Assembly: GCA_945875085.1 (NCBI GenBank)
Contig: CAMCJU010000019.1
Coordinates: 1 to 10,094, forward strand
From: Candidatus Phycorickettsia trachydisci
GTDB lineage: Bacteria; Pseudomonadota; Alphaproteobacteria; Rickettsiales; Rickettsiaceae
Reading direction: 5' to 3'
DNA: 10,094 bases
Made by a program: the position numbers and the translations under genes. The notes under the pieces were generated by a model. That model saw only the letters and a list, made by a program, of their open reading frames with translations. It made no database searches and was not told the DNA's origin. Below, one piece after another: positions 1-7,091 of this stretch. Every line of letters starts with the position of its first letter. The stretch's first letter is position 1.

Positions 1-29
1 AGTATCTCATGGTAAATTAATTTGCTCTT

Positions 30-971
30 ATGAGCATCGCTTGGGTACTGCAGGACAATAGAGCTGGCAATAATACGCAAACCAAAGCCTTAGCAGAGTC
101 CTTGAAGCTAGATTATATATGCAAAAAGATAGAGTATAATGCATTTGCCAAATTCCCTAGCTCCATATTGGGAGTTTGTCTGTTTCATGTTGCCAGATCT
201 AGGTCTGATGATATTACTAATAATCTGCCAGATGTAATTATTTCAGCAGGAAGAAGACTGGCTATTGTGGCCCATTACATAAAGCGGCAAAAACCCAGCT
301 TAAAAACCATTCACATCATGCGCCCCTTTTATAAGGAGGATTCTTTTGATTATCTTATTGCGCCAAATCATGATAATTGCACAAAGCCTAATACAATAAG
401 CATTCTTGGAGCATTAAACGATGCAAAAAATCAGATTATCAAGGCAGCTCCTTTAGAGAATTTTTTTGGCCGTTTTGGGCAGTGCGTAGGGGTAGTTATC
501 GGGGGGAAATCGCAAAGATTTGATTTTACGCCCCTTGATATAGAAATCTTAATTATGCAGATACGTAAGTTCTTGCAGCAAACAAATTTAGTTCCCGTAA
601 TTACATTTAGCCGCAGAACATCACAGGCGGCTAAAAAATCGATCAAATTGGCATTTCCTAATGCGATTGTTTATGACCCCGTAGCACAAGACAATCAGCC
701 AAACATATACTACAGCATCTTAAAATCAGCAAAATTCATTATATGCACCGCTGATTCAATATCCATGTGCAGCGAGGTTGCATCCAGCGGCAAGCCTTTT
801 TATATTTACATGCATGAGCATTTGGGCCTGTCAACTAGGCATATTAATTTTATTAATCAGTTATTTAGCTTGAAAATAGCCAGGCAATTAGGCGATAATG
901 TAGAAATAGAGCAATATGACTATTTGCCACTTAATGAAATTGCTAGAGTTGCAGAAATTATCAGGTTATAA
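30..971 (+). CDS. ELM1-family (DUF1022/COG3660) putative glycosyltransferase
   Basis: 313 residues, complete. The start (MSIAWVLQDNRAGNNTQ) matches the family's usual beginning, hydrophobic strand then D-x-RAGN-x-Q; the frame is closed by a stop at 18-20 and no good Shine-Dalgarno precedes the ATG. Other family marks are PDVIISAGRR (67-76), VVIGGKSQRFDF (155-166), TFSRRTSQAA (192-201) and the C-terminal TADSISMCSEVASSGKP (240-256), which resembles the nucleotide-sugar-binding end of GT-B enzymes. No signal peptide or membrane helix is evident, so it is probably cytosolic or on the inner face of the membrane. The family is named after plant ELM1, a mitochondrial-fission factor; bacterial members are widespread in alphaproteobacteria, and their substrate is not established. 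It sits 2 nt before glpX and in the same unit as an LptE-like gene, so an envelope-glycan role is plausible but inferred. Family assignment is firm, function is not. Confidence 0.85.
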   Translation: MSIAWVLQDNRAGNNTQTKALAESLKLDYICKKIEYNAFAKFPSSILGVCLFHVARSRSDDITNNLPDVIISAGRRLAIVAHYIKRQKPSLKTIHIMRPFYKEDSFDYLIAPNHDNCTKPNTISILGALNDAKNQIIKAAPLENFFGRFGQCVGVVIGGKSQRFDFTPLDIEILIMQIRKFLQQTNLVPVITFSRRTSQAAKKSIKLAFPNAIVYDPVAQDNQPNIYYSILKSAKFIICTADSISMCSEVASSGKPFYIYMHEHLGLSTRHINFINQLFSLKIARQLGDNVEIEQYDYLPLNEIARVAEIIRL

Positions 972-973
972 AA

Positions 974-1948
974 ATGAAGAACACAAACTACATAGATATA
1001 AGTTTAGAGTTAAAGGCAATAACAAGTACAGAAAGTGCCGCTATTGCTGCATATGCCGTTATGGGCAAAGGCGATGAGCACAGAGCTGATTTGTTGGCTG
1101 TAACTGCTATGCGCCAAAGCTTAAACCTGATGGATATTCAAGGCACTATCGTAATTGGCGAGGGCGAAAGAGATGAGGCTCCTATGCTCTACATTGGTGA
1201 GCGCGTTGGCTCTGGCAAAGGCCCTGAGATTGATATTGCAGTTGATCCATTAGAAGGTACTTCCATCTTAGCAACTGGAGGCAAAGACTCAATTTCTGCT
1301 ATTTCGCTAGCTCAAAAAGGATGCCTGCTAAATGCGCCAGATGTTTACATGGATAAAATTGCAGTCGGTGGCATTTATGCTGAGCAAATTATTGATCTTG
1401 ACTTTAGCGTAGCGCAGAATCTTTCTAACATAGCTAGCGCCAAAGCTATGCGCGTTAGCGATTTAATCGTTGTAGTTTTGGATCGGCCAAGACATGAGCA
1501 ATTAATTAAGGAAATCAGAAGCTGTAATGCCAGAATACAGCTCATCAAAGACGGTGATTTAGCTGCAATTATAGCAGCCTCGATGTCAAATGGCGTAGAT
1601 GCATACATGGGCATTGGTGGGGCGCCTGAAGGAGTGTTAGCCGCCAGCGCCCTGCTGACAACAGGCGGCCAGATGTGCTCAAGGTTGTTGTTTCGCAACG
1701 AAGATGAAAAAACCAAAGCTAAAAGAATGGGCATCAAAAATCTAGATAAAAAATACTACTTAAATGATTTAGCTAGAGGGGATGTGATTTTTGCAGCAAC
1801 AGGAGTTACGGATGGCTCAATTTTGCACGGCGTTAAAGCAGTTAAAGATCGCTATATTACCAATTCAATCTCTATGTATTCTAAAACCGGCAATGTTAGA
1901 ATAATCAAAACGACTCATGAACTAAATTATAGCAAAAATGAATATTAA
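974..1948 (+). CDS. glpX: Class II fructose-1,6-bisphosphatase
   Basis: 324 residues, close to the usual length of GlpX. It hydrolyses fructose 1,6-bisphosphate to fructose 6-phosphate in the cytosol, the irreversible step of gluconeogenesis, using divalent metal. Visible family motifs are GKGDEHRAD (31-39), GEGERDEAPML (62-72), the metal/phosphate site AVDPLEGTS (89-97, with D91, E94 and T96), IKDGD (191-195) and GIGGAPEGVLAA (213-224, with E219 at the catalytic glutamate position). All key residues I can place are present, so it should be active. The start has an AGG at 963-965, 8 nt upstream, one of the few clear ribosome-binding sites here. It follows the ELM1-family gene by 2 nt and its 3' end overlaps leuS by 11 nt, which suggests translational coupling. 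Some family members also accept sedoheptulose 1,7-bisphosphate; the sequence does not tell. Confidence 0.95.
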   Translation: MKNTNYIDISLELKAITSTESAAIAAYAVMGKGDEHRADLLAVTAMRQSLNLMDIQGTIVIGEGERDEAPMLYIGERVGSGKGPEIDIAVDPLEGTSILATGGKDSISAISLAQKGCLLNAPDVYMDKIAVGGIYAEQIIDLDFSVAQNLSNIASAKAMRVSDLIVVVLDRPRHEQLIKEIRSCNARIQLIKDGDLAAIIAASMSNGVDAYMGIGGAPEGVLAASALLTTGGQMCSRLLFRNEDEKTKAKRMGIKNLDKKYYLNDLARGDVIFAATGVTDGSILHGVKAVKDRYITNSISMYSKTGNVRIIKTTHELNYSKNEY

Positions 1949-4466
1949 TAATATCGAAAGCAAATGGCAGCGCATTTGGCAAGAGCAGGGTATTTTTAAA
2001 GCTCAGATCAAGGCGGCTCCAAAATATTATGTTCTTGAAATGTTTCCATATCCTTCAGGCAAGCTCCATGTTGGACATTTGCGCAACTACACTATTGGCG
2101 ATGTGATTGCCAGAGTATATCGCAGACTTGGCTTTAATGTATTATACCCTATGGGTTTTGACGCCTTTGGACTGCCGGCAGAAAATTCAGCTATTAAGCA
2201 AGGAATAGATCCCGCCGTGTGGACTTATCAAAATATCGACGCGATGAAAGCTCAGATGCAGCGCATTGGCCTTTCTTACGATTGGTCTTGCCAAATTGTA
2301 ACTTGCGATCCTGAATATTATAAGCATGAGCAAAAGTTTTTTATAGATTTGCTTGAAAAAGATTTGGCCTATCGCAAAGAGTCTATTGTTAATTGGGACC
2401 CTGTAGATAAGACTGTTTTGGCAAATGAGCAAGTTATCGATGGTAAAGGATGGCGATCAGGAGCTCAGGTTGAGCGCAAGAGCTTAAGTCAGTGGTTTTT
2501 ACGTATCACTAATTATGCGCAAGAATTGCTAGACGACTTAAAAGATCTGCAGTGGCCAGATAACGTCAAAACCATGCAAACTAACTGGATTGGGCGCTCA
2601 AAGGGCGCAAAGGTATTTTTTGACATACTTGGCGCAGATATGAGCTTAGAAGTTTTTACCACAAGGCCAGAAACTTTATTTGGAGCTAGTTTTATTGCCT
2701 TAAGTTATAATCATCCAATTCTTCAGCATGCAAAGCATTTGGCCCAAGTAAGTAGCTTGCCTGTAAGTAGCTTTATTGAGAAATGCAAACATTTAAGCAC
2801 AAAGCTTCAAGATATAGATACTGCCGTTAAAGATGGGATAGATACTGGCTTAAAGGCTAGGCATCCTTTGCTGCCTGACCAAGAGCTGCCCGTTTGGATT
2901 GCCAATTTTGTAGTATCTGATTATGGCTCTGGCGCGCTCTTTGGCTGCCCTGGGCATGATGTACGAGACCATGAATTTGCCCTAAAATATAATTTGCCAA
3001 TAATTCAGGTTGTTAGCAATAGTCAAGTTGATATCAATGTGCAGGCTGGAGCATATCTTGGCGATGGCGTGATGATTAATTCAGACTTCTTAAATGGCCT
3101 TGATGCAAATATGGCAAAAGATCAAATGATTCAATATCTGCACAAAGCTGATAAAGGTAGGGCTACGATAAATTACAAGCTAAGGGATTGGGGGGTTTCC
3201 AGACAAAGATATTGGGGATGTCCGATACCGATTATTCATTGCTCTAGTTGCGGCTTAACGCCTGTGCCAGAAGAAGATTTGCCAGTAATATTGCCCAAAG
3301 ATGTAGAGTTTACCGGCAAGGGCAATCCTTTGGACAATCATCCTACCTGGAAGCATACCTTTTGTCCAAAATGCGCAAAACCAGCCATAAGAGAGCTCGA
3401 TACATTTGATACTTTTTTTGAATCCTCGTGGTATTTTGCCAGATACTGCAATAATAAGGCTGCTAAAATGACCGATAAGGAAGCATGCGGATATTGGCTT
3501 GGCGTTGATCAATATATTGGCGGGATTGAGCATGCTATTTTGCATCTGCTATATGCTAGATTTTTCACTAAAGCCATGAATGATTGTGGTTATCTTGAGA
3601 TTCGTGAGCCATTTAAAAACTTACTTACTCAAGGCATGGTTTTGCATGCTACATACAAGGATCAAGATGGTAATTGGGTGTACCCAAGCATGGTTATTGA
3701 CGATGGTGGCGTTTTAAAAAACAAGGAAACAGGAGCTCTTGTTGTTAAAGGCAAACTTGAAAAAATGAGCAAATCTAAGAACAACGTAGTTGATCTAGAG
3801 AGTATTTTGCAGCAATATGGGGCTGATCCATTAAGGCTTTTTGCAATGTCGGATTCGCCGCCGGAAAAAGAAATAGAATGGTCGATTAATGGGATTGAAG
3901 GATGTAGTAAGTTTATTAAAAAGCTGTTTGAGCTCAGTGATAAGTTTGTAAATCTTGGTGCAATTAATTCGGCAATTAACCCGGCAGAGAGTAGAAAGCT
4001 AGCTTACGCCACCCATTTAGCAGTCAAGGAAGTGACACAAGACATTAAGGAATTTAAGTTCAACAAAGCAATAGCTAGAATTCGCCAGCTATATAATCAT
4101 GTTTGCGATTTGTTAAATAGAGATATTTTTATCCAAGAGCTGCTAGATGCATTTGCAATTATCATCAAGTTAATTAATCCATTTATCCCTCATGTAACTG
4201 AAGAAATATGGCACAATTTAGGCCATGATAGCTTGCTTGCGGCAGAGCCATGGCCAGTTTTTGATCAGAAATATCTCGAGCAAGACAAAGTAACAATGTC
4301 TATCCAGCTTAATGGGAAATTTAAAGCTACGCATGATTTTAATACATCGGCCCTTGATGATGAGATTAAAGCTGTTGCTTTAGAGTTGCTAGAAAAAAGC
4401 GTTGCTACCTCCTTGGTAAAAAAAATCATTATTGTGCCCAAAAAAACCGTCAATGTGGTGATATAA
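1938..4466 (+). CDS. leuS: Leucyl-tRNA synthetase
   Basis: 842 residues, near the roughly 860 typical of bacterial LeuRS. It charges tRNA-Leu with leucine using ATP in the cytosol. It is a class I synthetase: the HIGH-type motif is HVGHLRNY (44-51) and the KMSKS loop is KMSKSKNN (609-616). The CP1 editing domain that removes mischarged amino acids is intact, with the threonine-rich TTRPET (241-246) and GCPGHDVRDHEFA (336-348), whose aspartates match the editing-site region. A zinc ribbon is visible with CxxC pairs at 435/438 and 476/479. The anticodon-binding region covers roughly 660-780, and the small C-terminal domain ends in KKTVNVVI. The start lies inside the end of glpX (11-nt overlap) with no strong Shine-Dalgarno, so it may depend on coupling. 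The lptE-like gene begins 2 nt after its stop, the common leuS-lptE order. No truncation or frameshift is seen. Confidence 0.98.
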   Translation: MNINNIESKWQRIWQEQGIFKAQIKAAPKYYVLEMFPYPSGKLHVGHLRNYTIGDVIARVYRRLGFNVLYPMGFDAFGLPAENSAIKQGIDPAVWTYQNIDAMKAQMQRIGLSYDWSCQIVTCDPEYYKHEQKFFIDLLEKDLAYRKESIVNWDPVDKTVLANEQVIDGKGWRSGAQVERKSLSQWFLRITNYAQELLDDLKDLQWPDNVKTMQTNWIGRSKGAKVFFDILGADMSLEVFTTRPETLFGASFIALSYNHPILQHAKHLAQVSSLPVSSFIEKCKHLSTKLQDIDTAVKDGIDTGLKARHPLLPDQELPVWIANFVVSDYGSGALFGCPGHDVRDHEFALKYNLPIIQVVSNSQVDINVQAGAYLGDGVMINSDFLNGLDANMAKDQMIQYLHKADKGRATINYKLRDWGVSRQRYWGCPIPIIHCSSCGLTPVPEEDLPVILPKDVEFTGKGNPLDNHPTWKHTFCPKCAKPAIRELDTFDTFFESSWYFARYCNNKAAKMTDKEACGYWLGVDQYIGGIEHAILHLLYARFFTKAMNDCGYLEIREPFKNLLTQGMVLHATYKDQDGNWVYPSMVIDDGGVLKNKETGALVVKGKLEKMSKSKNNVVDLESILQQYGADPLRLFAMSDSPPEKEIEWSINGIEGCSKFIKKLFELSDKFVNLGAINSAINPAESRKLAYATHLAVKEVTQDIKEFKFNKAIARIRQLYNHVCDLLNRDIFIQELLDAFAIIIKLINPFIPHVTEEIWHNLGHDSLLAAEPWPVFDQKYLEQDKVTMSIQLNGKFKATHDFNTSALDDEIKAVALELLEKSVATSLVKKIIIVPKKTVNVVI

Positions 4467-4468
4467 AC

Positions 4469-4933
4469 ATGAAGTTTTGGTTAGTTGTAGCGATGCTTGT
4501 TTTGCTCAGTTGCTCTAATGCTATGATTTCTCAAGATATCAGACAGAAGTTGTCGAGCGTTGAGATTGCTCAGCCCAACTCTATTGAAGAGTCTGAGTGC
4601 TATTATTCCTTGCAAAAAGCTCTTGATCCATCCGTATCTACAGAGTATGTACTTAGCTTTACTCTTGAGTATTTAGAAGATAACTTGGCTATATCAAAAT
4701 CTTCTGACGTGTTGCGCAAAAGCCTTACGCAAGTTGTAAAGTTTCAGTTGGAAGAGAAAAAAACTCAAAGCATCTTGCTAAAGGATGTAATTAGGCTCCA
4801 TAGTTCTTACTCCTTAAATACTGAGCCGCTAATCAGTTATGCGCAAATGGATTCTAATAAAAAGTTTCTGGCTCTCAGAGCCGCTGAAGTTTTGCGCTAT
4901 AGGCTAATTAGCTTTTTTCATAAAGGTCATTGA
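4469..4933 (+). CDS. lptE: LptE-like LPS-assembly lipoprotein
   Basis: 154 residues. The N-terminus is a lipoprotein signal: MKFWLVVAMLVLLSC, with lipobox L-L-S-C and the lipidated cysteine at residue 15, so the product should be anchored in the outer membrane facing the periplasm. LptE plugs the LptD barrel and helps insert lipopolysaccharide into the outer leaflet. Support comes from the position directly after leuS, the size, and the family's pattern: a long polar beta-rich middle (ALDPSVSTEYVLSFTLEY, about 51-68), a Y-S-L segment near 113-115, and an amphipathic C-terminal helix (FLALRAAEVLRYRLISFF, about 133-150). The GF-x-PLY stretch that often follows the cysteine is missing (CSNAMIS instead), so sequence similarity is weak and the call leans on context. 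The usual downstream partner holA is absent; the gene converges with ccmC, leaving only 5 nt. Confidence 0.75.
   Translation: MKFWLVVAMLVLLSCSNAMISQDIRQKLSSVEIAQPNSIEESECYYSLQKALDPSVSTEYVLSFTLEYLEDNLAISKSSDVLRKSLTQVVKFQLEEKKTQSILLKDVIRLHSSYSLNTEPLISYAQMDSNKKFLALRAAEVLRYRLISFFHKGH
4853..4882 (-). terminator. Possible terminator for the minus-strand operon ending in ccmC
   Basis: Read on the minus strand, GGCTC-TGA-GAGCC (4870-4882) makes a 5-bp GC-rich stem with a 3-nt loop, followed a few bases later by a T-rich tract (CTTTTTATT). It lies about 57 nt past the ccmC stop, inside the lptE-like coding region. If real, the ccmC transcript would overlap the lptE mRNA as antisense. The gap between stem and T-tract weakens the call. 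Confidence 0.3.
4901..4918 (+). terminator. Possible weak terminator for the glpX-leuS-lptE unit
   Basis: AGGCT-AATT-AGCTT can form a 5-bp stem (one G-U pair) with a 4-nt loop and runs straight into T residues (4913-4918). It lies inside the last codons of the lptE-like gene, near where a terminator would be needed ahead of the converging ccmC. The stem is short and AT-rich, so this is a candidate only. Confidence 0.3.
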
Positions 4934-4938
4934 GGCGC

Positions 4939-5640
4939 TCATGTTTGCTTCAAGGGGCTGTATTTCAGCTTAGCAATCAAGCTCGCTGCGCGCATTATCA
5001 ATACTATTGCAAATAGCATACAAAAGGATGCCAGCATTAAAAATAATGGCTTTAGCATAGAGGGGTGGATTTTGGGCCCAGAAAAAGTAATGATGCTTGC
5101 GCCTTGATGTAAACTGGCCCAGATATCGACGGAAAATTTTACAATTGGCACATTGATGGCGCCAATGAGTGATATTATCGAGCAAGGCTTTTCGGCTCTA
5201 TGTGGATTTTGATTAAAAAGGATAATATAGCTAACGTAGAATAAGAATAGCACAAGCATAGACGTAAGTCTTGCATCCCAGACCCACCATGTTCCCCATG
5301 CAGGATAACCCCAAATTGAGCCGGTAATAAGCGTTATTAATGCAAAACTCGCCCCTATTGGCGCGCTTGATGCCGCCAAGATATATGCCAGACGGTTAGC
5401 CCATATTATATTGGCCAAACTGCAAAGCGCCATAAATAAATAGATACTCATAGATAGCCATGCAGATGGGACATGCACATACATAATTCGCACTAATTCT
5501 CCTTGCTGGTAGTCAATTGGTGAGGCGATAAGCGCCTGATATAGTGCGACTGTCAGCGTTGGCGCAAAAGCTATTACCAGTAGCTTTAGTGCTAATTTGT
5601 AATATTTAAAAAAGAAGTGGGGGGTTAAGATATTTATCAT
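4939..5640 (-). CDS. ccmC: CcmC heme-handling permease of cytochrome c maturation (System I)
   Basis: 233 residues, a normal CcmC length. CcmC is an inner-membrane protein that presents heme at the periplasmic face and, with CcmD, loads it on the chaperone CcmE for attachment to c-type cytochromes. Six hydrophobic segments are visible (about 16-38, 59-80, 85-110, 125-142, 153-171, 195-218). The tryptophan-rich heme-binding motif WGTWWVWDARLT lies at 115-126, and the two conserved flanking histidines appear as H56 (YVHVPSAW) and H178 (LHQGAS). All key residues are therefore present. It is the last gene of the minus-strand run, 8 nt after the glutamine-synthetase-like gene, with no recognisable Shine-Dalgarno; the start is supported by family length. 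No ccmA, ccmB, ccmD or ccmE is next to it, so the ccm genes are scattered, as is known in Rickettsiales. Confidence 0.95.
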   Translation of the reverse strand: MINILTPHFFFKYYKLALKLLVIAFAPTLTVALYQALIASPIDYQQGELVRIMYVHVPSAWLSMSIYLFMALCSLANIIWANRLAYILAASSAPIGASFALITLITGSIWGYPAWGTWWVWDARLTSMLVLFLFYVSYIILFNQNPHRAEKPCSIISLIGAINVPIVKFSVDIWASLHQGASIITFSGPKIHPSMLKPLFLMLASFCMLFAIVLIMRAASLIAKLKYSPLKQT

Positions 5641-5648
5641 AAAAATAT

Positions 5649-6416
5649 TTATCGTATTGCGAAAAATTCTGTATTAAAAGCTAGTCTAGCTTCCTTGCAA
5701 GACCTTGCCAAAGGCTCTAGATTATATTGAGCATCAAAGGCATTGCCAAATATTTTCTGATAATGCTGATATTGATTTTTCATGCCAACGTAGCTAGATT
5801 TGAGTATTATAAAAGCCGCTACATATAAATCAGATAATGGCGAGCAAAGCCTATGCTCTAATCTAGTAGGTCTGCTATCTGGAATGCGCAGCGCTACAGT
5901 TCTATTATTATTGCCGTAAGCCACGTGCGTAGGGGCCATGAATTTTGCATCAAATCTTAAATAATCTTCCTCTTGAGGCAAAATTGCAAATATTGTTTCA
6001 TTCATGAAGTAGCATATGCCATTTGCCGCAAATTCCAAGATATTTTTATTTTCGAATAAATTCAAGCCATCTGGATTTAAAATATTAAAATGCAAATGCA
6101 AACTACTGCCATAGTCATCTCCAAAAGGTTTTGCCCGGAGCTCTGCCTTCATGTCGATTAGTTTGCGCCTGATAAAATCGGCAGATTCCAAAAGCGCAAA
6201 AACGTCTTTAAATGGAGCGCTGTTAATTTCGTATTGCCCAGGGCCTTTTTCTTGCTGCAAGCTAACCCCTAACTCATCTTGGAAATCTTTGGGATTATTT
6301 TTAGGCAGATAAAATTCAATCTCATAGCCAAATATTGGCCTCATATCTTCTTGAGCATATTTGCCTAGTAAAACTTCGAGCGATTTATCTTGCTTTAATT
6401 TTAAACTCAAGGTCAT
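5649..6416 (-). CDS. Compact glutamine-synthetase-like protein (catalytic domain only)
   Basis: 255 residues against about 440-470 for ordinary glutamine synthetases. The catalytic fold is recognisable in order: GYEIEFYLP (30-38, E32 and E34, metal ligands), QQEKGPGQYEI (54-64, E56 and E63, the second pair of metal ligands), KPFGDDYGSSLHLHF (96-110, a variant of the ATP-binding signature, with H107), NNRTVALRIP (170-179, R172 and R177, phosphate/substrate arginines) and RLEHR (185-189, E187 and R189). The ligands look intact, but only about 30 residues precede the first motif, so the N-terminal beta-grasp domain that completes the neighbour's active site is absent, and the C-terminal part is shortened. 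The upstream hdaA-like gene ends 15 nt away, leaving no hidden N-terminal exon or frameshift. It belongs to the glutamine synthetase/guanidino kinase-type ligase fold; the true substrate is unknown, and canonical glutamine synthesis should not be assumed. No Shine-Dalgarno is visible. Confidence 0.8.
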   Translation of the reverse strand: MTLSLKLKQDKSLEVLLGKYAQEDMRPIFGYEIEFYLPKNNPKDFQDELGVSLQQEKGPGQYEINSAPFKDVFALLESADFIRRKLIDMKAELRAKPFGDDYGSSLHLHFNILNPDGLNLFENKNILEFAANGICYFMNETIFAILPQEEDYLRFDAKFMAPTHVAYGNNNRTVALRIPDSRPTRLEHRLCSPLSDLYVAAFIILKSSYVGMKNQYQHYQKIFGNAFDAQYNLEPLARSCKEARLAFNTEFFAIR

Positions 6417-6431
6417 GCTGATTGGGAATTT

Positions 6432-7085
6432 TCATCTAGTTAAAAAGATTTGTTTAATCAAGGCATAGCTGATGTGCCTACCTGTACTTAACGAAGTTTT
6501 ATCTAATATCTCTACGGCATCTATAGCGCTGTTAAAATTCTGTGGAATAACATCGGCCAAAAAATCAACCACCCTAGGGTCAACATTTAGCGATTTCTTG
6601 GCAAATTCCTTAACTAAGATGATCTTGATAGTTTCTTTATCAGGGCGCGTAATTTTGACTTCGTTAATACTTCTGATCCTGGATGATAAATCAGGCAAAT
6701 CAAATTGGATGGGGAAAATCTGGCTGGTAAAAAGGCAATACTTTTGGGTTTCGTGACAAAAATTAAAGATATAGAGCAAATCGTTTTGACTGCAAAACTT
6801 ACTGTCAATATTTTCCACCACTACGCAAGGATATTTTTCTAACTGATCTTTTTGATGACTTAGCAAAAAATGCGCATTGCTTTTTTGGGCCCAGATATTT
6901 GAAAGATGCGTTTTGCCGCATTGCCTGTCGCCGTGGAGCAGTAAAAAATATGGATAAGCGCTATGATGCCAACTGCTGGGCCAATTGCAGATTTTCTGGA
7001 AACTTAATTTATTAGTATCTGTGAGAATAAAATCTTCTGCTAAATACGTGGGTCTTACTAAAAACTCAAAACTTTCTTGCCACAT
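6432..7085 (-). CDS. hdaA: DnaA-related AAA+ protein, HdaA-like replication regulator
   Basis: 217 residues, the size of Hda rather than DnaA: it has the AAA+ domain but no DNA-binding domain IV. Hda binds the DNA polymerase sliding clamp and stimulates ATP hydrolysis by DnaA, preventing re-initiation of replication. Visible parts: QESFEF at 3-8, which fits a QxxLxF-type clamp-binding motif; Walker A GDRQCGKT (52-59); Walker B VVVENID (88-94); a sensor I region near 116-125; and a box VII-like LPDLSSRIRS (130-139) carrying the likely arginine finger. At the sensor II position an asparagine (about N185) seems to replace the usual arginine, by my unaided alignment. It starts 6 nt after the permease gene, an adjacency I recall as frequent in alphaproteobacteria. 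A DnaA-like loader of another kind is possible, but size, clamp motif and context favour HdaA. Confidence 0.85.
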   Translation of the reverse strand: MWQESFEFLVRPTYLAEDFILTDTNKLSFQKICNWPSSWHHSAYPYFLLLHGDRQCGKTHLSNIWAQKSNAHFLLSHQKDQLEKYPCVVVENIDSKFCSQNDLLYIFNFCHETQKYCLFTSQIFPIQFDLPDLSSRIRSINEVKITRPDKETIKIILVKEFAKKSLNVDPRVVDFLADVIPQNFNSAIDAVEILDKTSLSTGRHISYALIKQIFLTR

Positions 7086-7091
7086 GGTTTT

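Noticed and set aside
2..61. Possible tail of an upstream plus-strand gene, reading VSHGKLICSYEHRLGTAGQ and then a stop at 59-61, overlapping the first gene by 32 nt
   Set aside because: Only 19 codons are visible, no family is recognisable, and the other two frames end earlier; it cannot be told from a chance open frame.
1375..1737. 120-codon open frame on the minus strand inside glpX
   Set aside because: It is antisense to a well-conserved enzyme gene, has no family resemblance and is explained by the codon pattern of glpX. The same applies to the other long antisense frames within leuS, hdaA and the DUF2066 gene.
5630..5653. Nine-base direct repeat ATATTTATC (5630-5638 and 5645-5653) around the ccmC start and the preceding stop
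   Set aside because: Low-complexity AT sequence, two copies only, one of them inside coding sequence; chance is the simplest explanation.
5649..6416. Glutamine-synthetase-like gene as a truncated pseudogene
   Set aside because: The frame is clean, catalytic motifs are conserved to the end, the spacing to both neighbours is operon-like, and no remnant of the missing domain lies upstream.
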